A stretch of DNA of 64,000 nt from Distichodus sexfasciatus (GCA_032718565.1 JAVGVS010000819.1:27836-91835), one strand, 5' to 3'. Shown: positions 21,613 through 33,745, counted from the stretch's first letter. The notes: generated by a model from the sequence alone, not told the origin. Numbers and translations: made by a program.

Positions 21613-21814
21613 TCCAAATGAACTTTTGATCTTTGGAATTCAGTCAGACACACTTGGAATATTTTATTCATAAAAAACAGAACCACATCAGGTAAGTTTT
21701 CTAGATTACAGATACAGATGTCTCATGTATCTGTGTTAATTCTGTACAGTAACACCTTGCCGTACATCATTAATTGGTTGCAGATCATGTGACTTAAGTC
21801 AGAAAACTAAATCC

Positions 21815-22616
21815 TGCCATGGCCCGCCTTCTTCGGCGGCCGTGCCACATTCACAGTCCCCGGAGTTCTGAGCCTGGGAGGTAAGTCTATCTTGGGGATC
21901 AGGTTTCGGTGTCCTCCCTTCATGTTTCTTAGCTCACGTTAGGTTTTCACGTAGCTGTGCACTTCCCCGTTAGCTCGCTTCCTACTTCCAGGTCTGTTGT
22001 CTACACTTCGTGTTCACTCCCTAGTAGTTCACATCCCGATTAGATTGCTCCTATTTCCTAGTTTTTGTGCACACTTCGTGTTCCCTATTCCTAGTAGTTC
22101 ACCAGTGAATTAGATCGCGAATTTACTTTAACCCAGTCAATCCAGCCCTTCTTTGAGTTCTTCTCCCTCATATTTGTGTGTCGTGTGGTTCGTGTGGAGC
22201 GTATTTGTGGAGTTTGCTGTCCCGGATTTTGCTTTGTGTTTTCCGTCTTCACGTTTTCTGTTTTTCTCCACTGCTCCAGGCTCGTGCTGCCTGCTGGTGA
22301 GTGCGTTTCCGGCGACTTGCGCCTTGGACTTTCTCAAGAGTTGGAACGTGAGGATCCAACTCTTCAACTTCCCAGCAGCTGGGAATTAGGATCGTTCCTG
22401 TGCAGAGATCTCCTAGGACATTGGCCTTTTGTATTACCACAGCGGGGGCACGAGACCACCTTGCTAACTAACTTTTTGAAGCAGTCTTGAGTGTTTTTGA
22501 ATGACTATTTTTGTGTTTGCCTTTTTTTTTTGTTATTAAACACCTGGCTCTCCGCCATTGCGTCTCTCTCCTTTTTTTTCTTTTTTTTTTTTGAACTGCG
22601 TGACACCTCCGTGACA
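21815..22616 (+). mobile_element. Solo LTR with 5-bp target duplication (AATCC)
   Basis: 802 bp starting TGCCATGGCCCGCC (a decayed TG start) and ending CCGTGACA. AATCC at 21810-21814 is repeated at 22617-22621, as expected for integrase-mediated insertion. Near the 3' end lie TTATTAAACACC (an ATTAAA-type poly(A) signal) and pyrimidine/T runs. The open frames of 62-104 codons inside have no domain. The internal retrotransposon region is absent. The Ty3/gypsy family is my guess from the ends. Confidence 0.75.
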
Positions 22617-22621
22617 AATCC

Positions 22622-23025
22622 CCCTAAAAAAACCCTTAAAAAGGAGACCTACAATCATATGAAACACCCTTTAATAGCCAAGAAATATAAGAAGTCATCC
22701 AGTAATTAAATGTTTTTTTTTTTTGTTAAATACTTTTTGGAAAAAGTCTTATCTTTCTCTTCAAACACGCCTTTTCCTTTAATACTGTACAATTTTTGCC
22801 GGCCTATATGTATATTTTACAGTATTTTATATACTTAACATTTCATTTTATGACATATTAAGCTTGTAATTGGTTATTTACAATATTAAACGCTCATTTT
22901 TAAAGTGTAAGTCTGAAAAAAAGACTAATTTTTATTATTTATTTCATAATTATTTTAGAATGAACTACATTACTTACACTAATAGTAATAACAAAAGTTT
23001 AACGAAAAAATATGCATGTCAAAAC
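22622..23025. other. Non-coding AT-rich DNA
   Basis: Several poly-T/poly-A runs and nothing else recognised. Confidence 0.4.
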
Positions 23026-23030
23026 ACGTA

Positions 23031-24005
23031 CGCCATGTCTCCCCCAGGACAATTGGCCCCGGCGACCACCAGAGGCTGCCAAAGAGACTACAAATACTGT
23101 TTCCCCCGGGTTCCTGGTTCACATGTGTTTTGAGTTTGTCTCGTTAGCTTTCTTGATGCTGTTCCTTCCCCTTAGTTAAGTTCCTGCTTTCTCATTGGTT
23201 GTCCCTTGATTGTCTTGTTTAGTTTCATGAGTTAGGTCCCTATATAAGTTCTGTCAATTGTTTGTGTCTTTTTCCGCGCACCCTCACTTTACCTATGTGT
23301 CCACAGATGCCACGGTCAAGCCCTGAGACTCTGCCCATGCCCCTGTCTGCTTGGTGTCCTGGTGAAGTCTGTCTTTGTCTTGTGCTCTTTGTTAGTGTCT
23401 GGTAGTGTGTTAGTTAGTAAGGTTTAGGAGTAAGAGTAGGCTTAGGGCGTTAGTTAGCATTAGCAGTTAGCATTATCCATTAGCATAAGTAGCTTTAGCC
23501 GTAACCACTCCTTGTTGACCCTTATCTCTTTAGCATTGGCATTAGCATTAGCATAGTGAGCTTTAGATGTAGCCACTCCCCGTTGACCCTTACCCTTTAG
23601 CATAGCCATTAGCATTAGACTTAGTATTAGCCATAGCGAGTAGTGGTAGCAGTTAGCATAGGGCTAGGTTAGTTTAGGTGGTGTTCCCCTTATCTGTTCC
23701 TGTCCTTGTCTTCCCCTACTTCTGGTTCCGGTACCCGTGGTTGTTCCTGTTCCAGGTCCCTGCACCGATCCTGATTTTCCGTAGCTTCCATCCCTGTTCC
23801 CCGCCTGGTTCCTGTTCCCGTCTCCGAAGTAGGCATAGGGTTTTGTTTAGTCAACGTGTTAGCCTGTCTCTGCGTCTCTGTCTTGTGTGCCTGTTTTCCT
23901 GCCTGACCCCTCCTGATCCCCTTCCCTCCACTGATACACAAATAAACATGGGAAGAAATAAAACCGTCGTGTGACTTGCGTCCGCTCCTTCCCCGAAACG
24001 TGACA
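23031..24005 (+). mobile_element. Solo LTR with 5-bp target duplication (ACGTA)
   Basis: 975 bp starting CGCCATGTC (first T of the TGCCATG end lost) and ending AACGTGACA. ACGTA at 23026-23030 is repeated at 24006-24010. It carries TATATAA at 23241-23247 and AATAAA at 23941-23946 and 23957-23962. Internally, 'gttagcattagcagttagc' repeats and a ~75-bp tandem pair ('taaccactccttgttgaccc', 'tagccactccccgttgaccc') occur. No coding region. Confidence 0.75.
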
Positions 24006-24010
24006 ACGTA

Positions 24011-24434
24011 ATCCGTGCTATTACCATATAAAGTTATTGAAGACTGCGAAGCTTCATGCTTTTTAAGTTAAAAAAAAATTCTGCAGGTTGCTGAAAGAAA
24101 AGAAGTGAAATTAAAGGCGTAGATTTGGGTTTGAAATTTCAGAAGGTACTAGACTTATTCCGAAAGATTTAACTTGCAAATAAACCGAGGCAGGCACTGC
24201 ATTTTGGAACGCCTCATACCTCTTTCCGACAGGAGCGGCATTGTGGGTAATGAGCTGTGTGCTCGGCTTTGGAGAAAGAATTTGGAGAATGCATTTTGGT
24301 ATGCACATTTTTAAAGTGGAAATGTGGGACATTGTTTAGTGTTTTTCCACTTCACTTGAGAACCAGCAGCTCTGGCCTTAAATCGACTTGGTAACAGTAA
24401 CTTTAAAAATACGCTTGTGTTGTAGCACCCTTCA
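24011..24434. other. Non-coding unique DNA
   Basis: No gene. 24110-24340 is repeat-free. The minus-strand frame of 73 codons shows no domain. Confidence 0.35.
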
Positions 24435-24540
24435 CATTTACACGTTACATTTACAGCATTTAGCAGACGCTCTTATCCAGAGTGAAACTCCATTTACTAA
24501 TTTCATGGACAGTCTCTTTGAAACAACTTGGGGTTAAATG
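24435..24540 (-). mobile_element. SINE family C, 3' part
   Basis: Minus strand: 'cagcatttagcagacgctct', 'tatccagagtg', 'aacaacttggggttaaa'. Head missing. Confidence 0.8.
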
Positions 24541-25227
24541 GGAAGATTTGACTGAACTGGAATGTTTCAGTGAATTACTTCCCTGAGAGGGTCATGCGCA
24601 CTAACAAAAGCAGCACGTGTGTTTTTGTGTCTGTTGGACCTCCCTATGAGAATTGCACGCTAACTAACAGCGCAAAAAAGTCTTTCATGCGTTTATACAC
24701 AATTACTTCAGTTTTTGTGATGTTTCTTTTATGGCGGTTGGCATCCAGCTTAATGGCGCTTTACTGCCACTGCGGTTTTGGTTATCTTACTACCCACTCA
24801 TTAGAGACCCAACTAATCAATGATTAAATTAGTTGGCAACTAAAGAACTCTAAACCTGAATATGTGAAACACAAATTTTTTTGCCGTCAGTTTTGGGTTC
24901 GCTTCTTTTGTACCCTCATTCTGCCTGATGCCTGACATGGAAAACAATCTCCACTTGAGTTCACACTTTTATTCCAGTGACAAAAGACACACAAAAGCTT
25001 CTGCGGTAATAAAGAACGCCGACTCGTTTTTCTTGAATAAACCGGATCCAACAAAAAACCGTCTCCCATTCTGAATCAAAGCATCACATTACACTGCAAA
25101 CCATTCAGCTACGAATGTGAATGTTCAAAAAAGATAAATCTAACAAAGTGACAAGACGTAAGATGGCCTTTCACTCAGAACTAATTAATTACTTCAAGGT
25201 TTATGTGATCATTTTACTGAAAGCTTA
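24541..25227. other. Non-coding unique DNA
   Basis: Nothing recognised. Confidence 0.4.
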
Positions 25228-25306
25228 ACAGGCAGAGGTCACATTTTGTTGTGGTGCACTGTGTGCTGTGATGTGTTCACAACGACAAATAATCTCTCAC
25301 TTTCAA
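25228..25306 (+). mobile_element. SINE family A, tail only
   Basis: 'caggcagaggtcacattttg', 'gtgcactgtgtgctgtgatg', 'caacgacaaataatctctca': the tail that the 2644-3262 array lacks. Confidence 0.8.
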
Positions 25307-26061
25307 AACATTTTATACATTTCATACTAAAGATGGAAAAACATAAATAAATTATCTTCACCTGCACAAGCACTTGTTAGCGCTTGTTGCTTGTTCAAAC
25401 ATTTCAGAACAATTAGTGAATTTTCAGTCAACATTCATAACAACCAAACCAAAGTGTGGAAGCAGCCCAAGATGTGAATGTTTATATATTTTAACAAATT
25501 GAAGAACATATTTATTTATTTATTGAAGTGCAGAAGTCAAGAGAAAACACAATTTCTACTATCAAGATCAGAAATGAACTTTTTCATGAACTAGACATAA
25601 CAAAAGTTGTTTTCCTGAGATCATGAGAAAAAATATCTTCAGACGATGAGAAGAGAAATCATTTTAACATGTCCTCTATTGACCTCCACACATACATGAA
25701 TAATCACCTGCAAAAAGTACAATCTTTGATTTGTCAAAGAAAACTATAAACTACTTTTGTTATGCTGAGATGTTGTCATGTGTAATTTTTCTCATAAACT
25801 ATGTTTTTGAGATAATGACAATTTTTTTGCGATCTCAACAGAGTGAAAGTTGTTTTCTCAAAATCAGTAGTAATTTTTTTTCTCATAATCTCAAAATATA
25901 GTGTTTTTTATTTGTTTGTTTGTTGTTTTTTTGACAAGCTATTTTCATCTGTCCAAAGGCTTAGCTTATAGTTTGGCCTTTGTGACTAAATAATGTATTA
26001 CTACAAAATCTAGTAAGGAAAACAAGTCACAATTATTTAAATAACTTCTAAAGAAGCATAT

Positions 26062-26093
<32 letters not shown>

Positions 26094-28199
26094 TATTTCC
26101 TTTATCCATTTGTAACATCACGTCCATGGCAACAGATTACTAAGACTGGCTTTGCTTTTTTTTTATCACCTGCACATGTTTGTTGTTTTTTCCCCTCACT
26201 GTTCAGAGTTCAGAGTTAACTGCTCTTTAGCCTAATCTGTTTGTTAATTACTATTTATATTTTGTAGGTGTGATGCAGGCTGCAAGTGTTGTACTTCTTT
26301 AAGAAGTTATGTGACAAATACATGTAATAAATCTTGAACTTTTCTCTCTTTCAAGGTTGATTTTGCTGAAGATAACTGCAGTTTTGCCGAGGCACAGTAG
26401 ATTGGTTTATTCAAACTGAACAAACTGACCGGTTGCTCCATCTTTTCTACACAGCACTTTTCCAGAGTCTTCCTAAAAAATATATATATAATTATCATCA
26501 TTGCAGAAATTCAAGCAGCTGCCTTTTCCACTTAGTCATGAGCAGAGCAAAGCTTTTCACAAATTTTTGACTTCACTTTCAACTGACAGGTAAAAGCAAA
26601 AACATGACTAACTTGTGCTGAAGTGCAAAAGCGCTTTTACCACAAACATGCTATTTGGTGTAAAGATGAAAAAGTCTAAAATACAGACGTGAAAATGTGG
26701 CTACATTTCAAAATGATCACACATTTCATCCCATAAACACACCTGCAATTTCAATAACTTATCAAGCATTAGCTATCATGAACATTAAAATAAGTCTGGT
26801 AAATTTTAAGAGGTCAACAAGACAGTTTGCTGTTGCTTAAAAAATGTAGAAAAAAATAAAAGGGTGCAAAAATTAAAAAGAATACATATCACCTTAGAAT
26901 GTGAAAGAGTATCATGTAATAATGTAATATTTGTTATAACATAAAAAGTATCACATTATAACAGCAAATGTCACATTATAACATGAAGAAATATGTAATA
27001 ACATGAAAAAATATCACATAACAAAATGAAAATTATAATAATGTAAAGAATTTTTCTGATGTGATAACTTTTAACAATTTAAAGGATAATTTACACATTA
27101 GGTAATCATTTATATACTCTATAGTGAATATTTTTATGTAACATGATTTTTCATGTTATTATTTTAATGTTATAATTTAAGAAATTTCACACAGTTATGT
27201 AGTATTATTATACAATTAAATTAATATCTAATATTCCCAGTTTAACATCAATGAACACCTTATTATATGGTAATAACATAATTATTTTTCATAATTTATT
27301 TAAGCATTAATTAAAGCGAATTTCTTTTAACTATTTTTTAACAAACTTTCTATGTATATTTTTATTTTATGTGTTGCATGGGATCGTCAATCTGATCATC
27401 AGGAACATGCTTACACAGATTGTTTATTTTTATTTATTTATATAAAAAAAATAACCATAACCTGCTTGAGCTTCTGTTTGATTTCATTTACTGTTCAAAC
27501 ATCTACTCTGCCAAATTTATTTTAATACAAAAATTACAGCATACAGTCTCACTGTAATATTTCTCGTTGATTTTGCCCAGAAAAAAGTGAGGGATGGGGG
27601 TTACCATGACGACCCTGTGTGAAGGAGTAGGGAGAGTCTTGGTTTGTTTCCGTCTGCTTCAGACTCGTTAAGCGTCATTAATAAAGTCTACTGCTGCATG
27701 CAACAAGCCACGACAACTTAACTTGTCTCTGCCACTAATTATCCACTAATTACCCCCTAGTATTAACATTCATTCTTGTAAATAATCAGGATAGAAACTC
27801 AATTAACACATGTCCAACGTGAGATAAATTGTCTATTAAATCGTGCTGAGATTGCAGATGCTCAGTACGTCCTTGAGGTTTTGTTTGTTCATTCGGAGTC
27901 ACACTGTAAATGGTAGTGGTGGTGCAAAGGATTTTATAACATTAAAGCAATGCAAGCTTTTGTGGTTGCAACATTTTTACGTCCTTCTCTGCGTAAGTGT
28001 TTGTAAAGTTGTCTTCATTTTGCTTTCCGAAGTCAAGACTCAAAATCCTTTAAAAAACCTTTCACATTCATAAATTATTTGATGTTATTGTCAAGAAAGC
28101 TTTTGTTGAAATTGCAATGGACTGGCAAGAAACGTTTTATATCCTGAGGTTTCTGATTCCTCCACCATTCTTGTTCTCCTACATTACTGTTCTGCCCTC
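25307..28199. other. AT-rich non-coding DNA
   Basis: About 2.9 kb without a gene. It holds a (TTTC)n run at 26061-26094 and an AT-rich stretch at 26890-27200 with recurring 'ataacatgaaaaaatatcac'-like units in both orientations. The only GC-richer, possibly conserved part is about 27590-27800 ('ccactaattatccactaatt'). Confidence 0.4.
26061..26094. repeat. (TTTC)n microsatellite
   Basis: Eight perfect CTTT units. Confidence 0.95.
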
Positions 28200-28716
28200 G
28201 AGGTGCCATTCTTAATCTTTAATATGGTCTTTAGGCTTAAATATGGTGTTGGTCAACTGTGTGCAGCTATAACGTCTTCACCTCTTCTGGGAAGGCTGTC
28301 CACAAGGTTTAGGAGTGTGTTCATGGGAATTTCTGACCATTCATCCAGAAGAGCATTGGTGAGGTCAGTCACTGATGTTGGACAAGAAGACCTGGCTCAT
28401 AGCCTCAGCCCTAATTCATCCCAAAGGTGTTCTATGGGGTTGAGGTCAGGGCTCTGTGCAGGACAGTCAAGTTCCTCCACATCAAACACCATCATCCATG
28501 TCTTTATGGAGCTTGCTTTGTGCACTGGTCTGCAGTCATGTTGGAACAGGAAGTCCCCAAACTCTTCCCACAAAGTTGGGAGCATAAAAATGTCAAAAAT
28601 TTCTTGGTCTGCTGAAGCGTTAAGAGCCAAGCCCAACCCCTGAACGACTCCCCCATTGGAACACCAGAATTCAATGATTTGGAATGGTGTCTCAAAACTT
28701 TTGCCTATGTAGTGTA
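28200..28716 (-). mobile_element. Internally deleted Tc1 element
   Basis: On the minus strand it reads from the 5' terminal repeat (TACACTACATAGGCAAAAG) and a short non-coding part straight into the last third of the transposase (at about 28645), with AQSPDLNPIEHLWDELGLRL still legible. It runs to the 3' untranslated part at 28206. The N-terminal DNA-binding and first catalytic regions are deleted. The plus-strand 146-codon frame (28203-28643) is its antisense shadow. Confidence 0.85.
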
Positions 28717-28756
28717 AGTGAAAATTTGTGCTCTGGCTATATTACGTTGATGAATG

Positions 28757-28858
28757 AAGGGGCCAGTTGGTAGTGTAATGGCTAGGAAGTTGGCCTCCTG
28801 AACAGGTGGTCACTGGTTCAAGTCCTACACTCTTAAAGGTGCCACTGAGGTACTATTT
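28757..28858 (+). mobile_element. SINE family A, 5' portion
   Basis: 'ggggccagttggtagtgtaa', 'tggctaggaagttggcctcc', 'ggttcaagtcctacactc', 'gccactgaggtact'. It lies 41 bp after the Tc1 element. Confidence 0.85.
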
Positions 28859-29299
28859 TTCATAATTATTTTCACTCAAATAGTCTTTAAAGGGACACTC
28901 CAACCACAAAGCATCTTGGAACTTTTTTTTTTTTTTTTGGAGATTTTTTGTTTGAAACTCAGTGTGTTTAACCTTGTTATGGGTAATAGTTTTAGCAGAA
29001 TTTACATTGAGGCCAGTTTTAGAGTTCTTCATACTACACGCTTCATAAATGCAATCACTTTAAAAATGAGTTGTAAGATTTACTGGATATTTCATAATTT
29101 CCTGGTTGGAATTTACTGTGACATTACACATAAAAATGTAAAATTTAATCCTGAATCATGCAGATTGATGCTGTATGCTCTTAAAAAGGCAACTAAAATC
29201 CTGATTGACTCAACCTGTTCCTTTATTCCCAATCCCGTTGGGGAGCGACAGAGTTCCGAGTGATGTGAAGCATTAAAAAAGGAGCAGGACGGGATCTTA
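28859..29299. other. Non-coding DNA
   Basis: A T18 run at 28921-28938, otherwise nothing recognised. The 115-codon plus frame has no domain. Confidence 0.4.
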
Positions 29300-30008
29300 C
29301 TGTCTGAAAGTCCTCAAGACTTCAGCTTGTCTGCTCCTGCACCATCAGCTGTGGTCCTGAGCTTTGGTTAGTGACTGAAAGAATAAGATCACACATGCAA
29401 GCGGTGGGAGTGAGGAGTTAGGACATTCAGGAGGCGATGGGGACATCCACAACATATGCCTGACACACCTCAACTGGCTCAACTTTGGAGGTATAATGAG
29501 GAGTTCAGACATTCAAGAAGGACTCAAAGTAGAGCCGCTGCACCTCTGCATTGAAAGGATCTGTTGAGGATGCCCCAGGTTGGCTCCCAAAAGAGAGGTG
29601 CTGTGGGAATGTCAAACTGGTAGGATACCTTGGGGTACTACTTCTCAGTAGTCCTTTGGTCTGCTCCAATAGTCAGTTGCTAGCATAACAGTTAGGGCAT
29701 TCGTCCCATGATCGGAAGGTCATTTGTTTAAATCCCAGGAGTGGTAAAGGTACCACTGAGGTACACATGGTACTCATACTGTGCCTAAGCATTGCTCCCT
29801 GGGTGCTGCTCATTGCTTCATGGAGGGTCAAATGCAGAGTTCACTTTTGGTTGTGGTGCACTCTGTGCTGTGGTGTGTTCATAATGATAAATAATCACTC
29901 ACTTGCACTTTCATCTCCAGGCTGACATGGGAATACCTTGGCATCTCCCTAAAAGAGCTGGAGGAGTTGGCTAGGCAGAGGGAGTTCTGGACATCCTTGC
30001 AATGCTAC
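29300..30008 (+). pseudogene. Decayed LINE reverse-transcriptase C-terminus, split by SINE
   Basis: 29300-29660 ('gtggtcctgagctttggtta', 'agtagagccgctgcacctct', 'cattgaaaggatctgttgag') and 29915-30005 ('catgggaataccttggcatc', 'aaagagctggaggagttggc') match by eye the C-terminal coding region of a non-LTR retrotransposon frequent in fish (the ...WERLGI...ELDEVA... region). Frameshifts and stops are frequent. The clade is not determined. SINE A separates the parts. Confidence 0.6.
29671..29911 (+). mobile_element. SINE family A nested in LINE remnant
   Basis: Near full length: 'cagttgctagcataacagtt', 'aaaggtaccactgaggtaca', 'tgctccctgggtgctgctca', 'gtgcactctgtgctgtggtg', 'aatgataaataatcactcac'. 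Confidence 0.9.
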
Positions 30009-31324
30009 AATGCATTACAATGCAATGCATCCTGGACATGCTACAATTTTTTATTACATCCACAGCAAAACTCAGAGTGATGTAGAATCACTCTAGCCCC
30101 AAAACCAAGTTTTGCCAGTGTGTGTTAAAGAGGTTCATTCTCCTTCTTGGTGTTTTATCTGAGCTTTTTTGGCTGTCGCGCTCCAACTCCACCATGTTTA
30201 TTCAATCTGTCTCTATTTGGGGGTGTCAGGGGGCCGTAAGCGCTCCGCTGAGAGCTCCAACCAAGCAACACAAATTGCGCTACAACTTGTTACACGCTCG
30301 GTCCTGTCAGCCGCCGTCCTCCACATCTCCAAAGACAATTCAATTCCAGCAGACGTGTGTGAAGTGTGCTTTGATTTAACTGAAAGCGAAGCCGAGCGTG
30401 TGGTTTCCAGTGCCACACAAGATGCCCACATTTTCTAGAAGGTTCTAGTTTTTTTTTTTCTTCTTGCCCCCTCCATTCCACTCCATAACTGCATTTAAAT
30501 GTCACAATAAGCTCAACATATCCTCTAAATACTTGGCTGAAATAAAGTGTTGGGGGGGTTTTCTTTACTCTGCCGACGGAGGTTGTGGGCGAAGATGTGT
30601 GAATCTTTTTAAGCCACATTTCATACATGGATTTAGAATAATAAGATGCTACATATGCACGCATGGAAATTATAAAGCCAACAAAGAAATGTATCACATG
30701 AAACTTCCATAAAGGACATCGTGTAAAAGATGAAAACAAGAGTAGGTCTTGGAAAACATATATTTTCATTATTTCAAAATACATTTTTAAAGATGTAGTT
30801 TATTATTAGACAACACATCCTGATGGAAATGTCCTTACACAATCTCATGGAGAGAACAAGGACAAATCCCCCTAGAGCTCATTATGCAATCTGATTTTTT
30901 CCCTGATGGTTTCTAATGGCAGTAACTCATCTTTAGTCTTCAGGCAGGAGCGTTTGTGTCGTGTGTCCCAAGCGTAATTGGGTAATCATAGTACATGGTT
31001 TACCTCCCAAACTGAGAACCTAAACATAAGTGAACTTTTCTTTAATTTGGTTTGTTATTTTTGCACCTGATGGGCAAACCCAACAAGATCATGTTATAAT
31101 AATCAATAATCCATGAAGCTGGAGGTTGTGTTGTGGTGGACTAACAGCAGGATGGGGGGATTATGTAAGTGGGCTAAATTAATGGTGGCTTGAGAGGTCT
31201 CATTTGTTTCCCTCCAACAGCTTTACACATCATCTGCTGGAATCTGTGACACTATTCGATTATTACAAGGTTCTGCTGTATTGTTAAATAACTGAGATTC
31301 TTTTAATTAACAGCTTTGGTCTAT
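30009..31324. other. Non-coding unique DNA
   Basis: 30130-30440 is GC-richer and repeat-free ('ggtgtcagggggccgtaagc', 'gaaagcgaagccgagcgtgt'), as is about 31070-31240 ('gtgggctaaattaatggtgg'). Both could be conserved elements. A minus-strand 164-codon frame (30290-30784) has no recognised domain and is not called. Confidence 0.35.
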
Positions 31325-31546
31325 AATGGTAGCATAACATTTAAGGAGTTCAGCCCACGATCAGAAGGTTGCTGTTTTGAATCCCGGACCAAGTTCCACT
31401 GAAGTACTCGTTAGCAAGGACTGTCCCCAAGCACTGTCCCCCACGGTCCTCCATGGATGGGTCAAATGCAGAGCTCACATTTGGTTTGCTGTGCTGTGCT
31501 GTGCTGTATTCACAATGGCAAACAATCACTCACTTTCACCTAAGTT
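31325..31546 (+). mobile_element. SINE family A, near full length
   Basis: 'taatggtagcataacattta', 'ttttgaatcccggaccaagt', 'ggatgggtcaaatgcagagc', 'cacaatggcaaacaatcact'. The tail has four CTGTG units. Confidence 0.85.
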
Positions 31547-31576
31547 TTTAGCGTAATCGATCAACCTGCTGTGCAG

Positions 31577-31732
31577 GCTTTTGAACTGTGGCAGGAAACC
31601 AGAGAAACCCAGATAAAACCCATGCCAACACTGGGAGAGCACACAAACTCTACACAGAAAGACCCCATGATTGACCTGGGAATCGAGACCTAGACCTTCT
31701 TGCTGTGGGCCACCTTACTGCCCCAAGTTACA
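31577..31732 (-). mobile_element. SINE family B, 5' half
   Basis: Minus strand: 'actgtggcaggaaaccagag', 'actctacacagaaagacccc', B-box complement 'gacctgggaatcgagaccta', head 'gtgggccaccttactgcccc'. Confidence 0.8.
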
Positions 31733-31939
31733 AATGTTTATAAAAACAAATTTGAGTACATTTATAGAATATATGAGTTCATAAAGCCAATAATAATATT
31801 TTCCATATAAACCTTGTGGAAGCATTGCAGAAGAGCTGTACAAACCTTGCAGAAATGGTGCAGACACATTATAAGGATATTGTAGAAACATTGCTGAAAT
31901 TTTTTTGCATCTGAAATAACCCTAACATTCTTAGCTGGG

Positions 31940-32215
31940 TATCTTTCTGTCTCTTTCTTTCACCTAACCGCCATCTTTCTTTTTATCTCTCTTCCTGCTG
32001 ATCTTTCTTTATCTCTCTCTCATACTGTTTCTTTTTTCTGTCTGATCTTGTTCTGTCTCTTTCTCTTTTACTTTCTTTTTTACCTTCTTTTTCTGTGTTT
32101 TTTCTTCCTCTCTTTCTGCATCTTTTTATTTCTCTATTTCTTTCTTCTCCATGTGCTTTTCTTCTTTTCTTGTCTTTCTCTGCCTGTGTGTGTGTGTGTG
32201 AGTGTTTGTGTATGC
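31940..32215. repeat. Pyrimidine-rich (CTTT/CTCT) tract and (GT) run
   Basis: About 245 bp of TTTCTTTCT, TCTCTCTC and TTTTCTTC, then a GTGTGTGTGT run at 32186-32199. The minus-strand 84-codon frame is low complexity. Confidence 0.9.
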
Positions 32216-33269
32216 GTGTGAGCCCTGGGCTGGCCAAAGTCAGTGTAAAAACAGTTTTATGTCTTTGAGCTTTAGTATCTTTGTATTTGTCCTCTCAGCG
32301 AGACAGTGTTTATCCTTTTCTTCATCAAACCGGCTTTTTCTGAGGCTCTAAACGCCGTTTTGGCTCTAAAGTGTAAATGGCGTGATGGTAATGTGACCCA
32401 CTGTGAGAGGCAGGAGGGAAGTCAATAATCGCTCCAAGCTTCTTTTCAAGGTTCGAGTTTTTTTATTTTGTTGAAAGTGAGCGGAGTAGAAGTTGGCGTT
32501 TCATCTCAACGACTGCTGCTCAAATGCCACTGTTGCTGCTGCTGCTGCATCTCGCTTTAAATCTGACTCTAAAGAGGAGGAAGAAACGCACTGAAGCACA
32601 GCACCTGAGACCTAAGAGAGAGAAAACAAGAGAAGTGTACAGACAGGTAGATGGATAAAGCAGACAATGCTGTTGTTTGAGTAAAAATGCAGATCATGTG
32701 ACTTTTCTTGATTTAAAAAGCAGCCTCATCACCGAAAAGTACATTTTGTTTTTCGAAGTCAATGCCATGTTTTATTGTAACCACAAAGTATTTTAGTTCC
32801 AAATGATTCTAAAACAACCTGCTGTCTCACGTCATCTTGCTTGTTGAACCTGTGGAATAAAACAGCTCATTGAACATAATTATTTAGATTTATATTGGCA
32901 TTGGTTGTCTGTGGTAACCACAGTAAATATTTAAAACACTTTGAACCAGGTCTTATTTAAAAAAAAATTTTTTAATATGGAGCTCGAATTTGGCTAGCTA
33001 GTCTGGGTCCAGAAAAACATGAATGTTAACTAAGGTATTTTATACATATTCAGATATTTAATTGTGGACCAATCTGCATGTATGTAATGTATGTAGCACG
33101 CATGTATACGAATTTAGCAACTTATGTATCTTAATTAACAGTAATGTTATTCTTGACCCAGTCTAGCATTAGCTCAAATATTTATTGCAACTTACATAGT
33201 TAGAACCATAGTAACTTTAGCACTGCCGGAGGTTAAGTGTATGGCACTAACTCTTATCTCTTTCTTCTT
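32216..33269. other. Non-coding unique DNA
   Basis: No gene. 32240-32560 is repeat-free with a (TGC)n run at 32531-32547. The rest is AT-rich. Confidence 0.4.
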
Positions 33270-33745
33270 TTCTCCGAGCTGATGCTTCACCGACTGAACC
33301 CTCACTTGGACTTTATGGAGGCGTCATCATCTGGAATCAGCTGGGTATTTTTCAGACTCTATGGATTTGAACCGAATTCCAAATTAATATTGGACTAATT
33401 TTAGCTTAATTTTGCTGAGTGGATCTTAGTAAGCAGCACCAGCAACGACTCGGGATTCGAAAGTGTCCTACGGACTATTTGTCTATCTTTACTTCTTTAA
33501 AAATGATTAATCTTAAACTAATGTTCAGTTGTGTTTTAAATGTTTACATACCCCAGTTGCCCAGAGGATGATGGGGTTTCCTTCCGAGTCTTGGTTCCTC
33601 CCAAGGTTTCTTCCTACTAGAGGGAGTTTTTCGTCATCACCTAAGGCTTGCTTGTTGGGGGTTTGGGGCGGTTATATGTAAAGCACTTTGTAACACTGAC
33701 TGTTGTAAAGAGTGCTATATAAATAAAATAGAATTGAATTGAATT
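33270..33745 (+). mobile_element. Dispersed fish repeat with TTGAA tail
   Basis: 'tgaaccctcacttggacttt', 'ttggttcctcccaaggtttc', 'tagagggagtttttcgtcat', 'tatgtaaagcactttgtaac', then 'agtgctatataaataaaata' and GAATTGAATTGAA. The ending (AGTGCTATATAAATAAAATnGAATTGAATT) is a widespread fish repeat end, probably the 3' end of a retroelement. Class not settled. Confidence 0.6.

Noticed and set aside
21815..24005. One full-length LTR retrotransposon with the two LTRs as its ends
   Set aside because: The two LTR bodies differ, only ~410 bp of AT-rich DNA lies between them, each has its own target duplication, and no gag or pol is present.
28203..28643. 146-codon plus-strand frame
   Set aside because: Antisense of the deleted Tc1 transposase; the minus strand holds the recognisable protein.
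30290..30784. 164-codon minus-strand frame
   Set aside because: No recognised domain, no splice or promoter context, and part lies in AT-rich sequence. It may be chance.
31800..31900. Possible microRNA hairpin in 'aaccttgcagaaatggtgca' region
   Set aside because: Only weak short repeats; no convincing stem.
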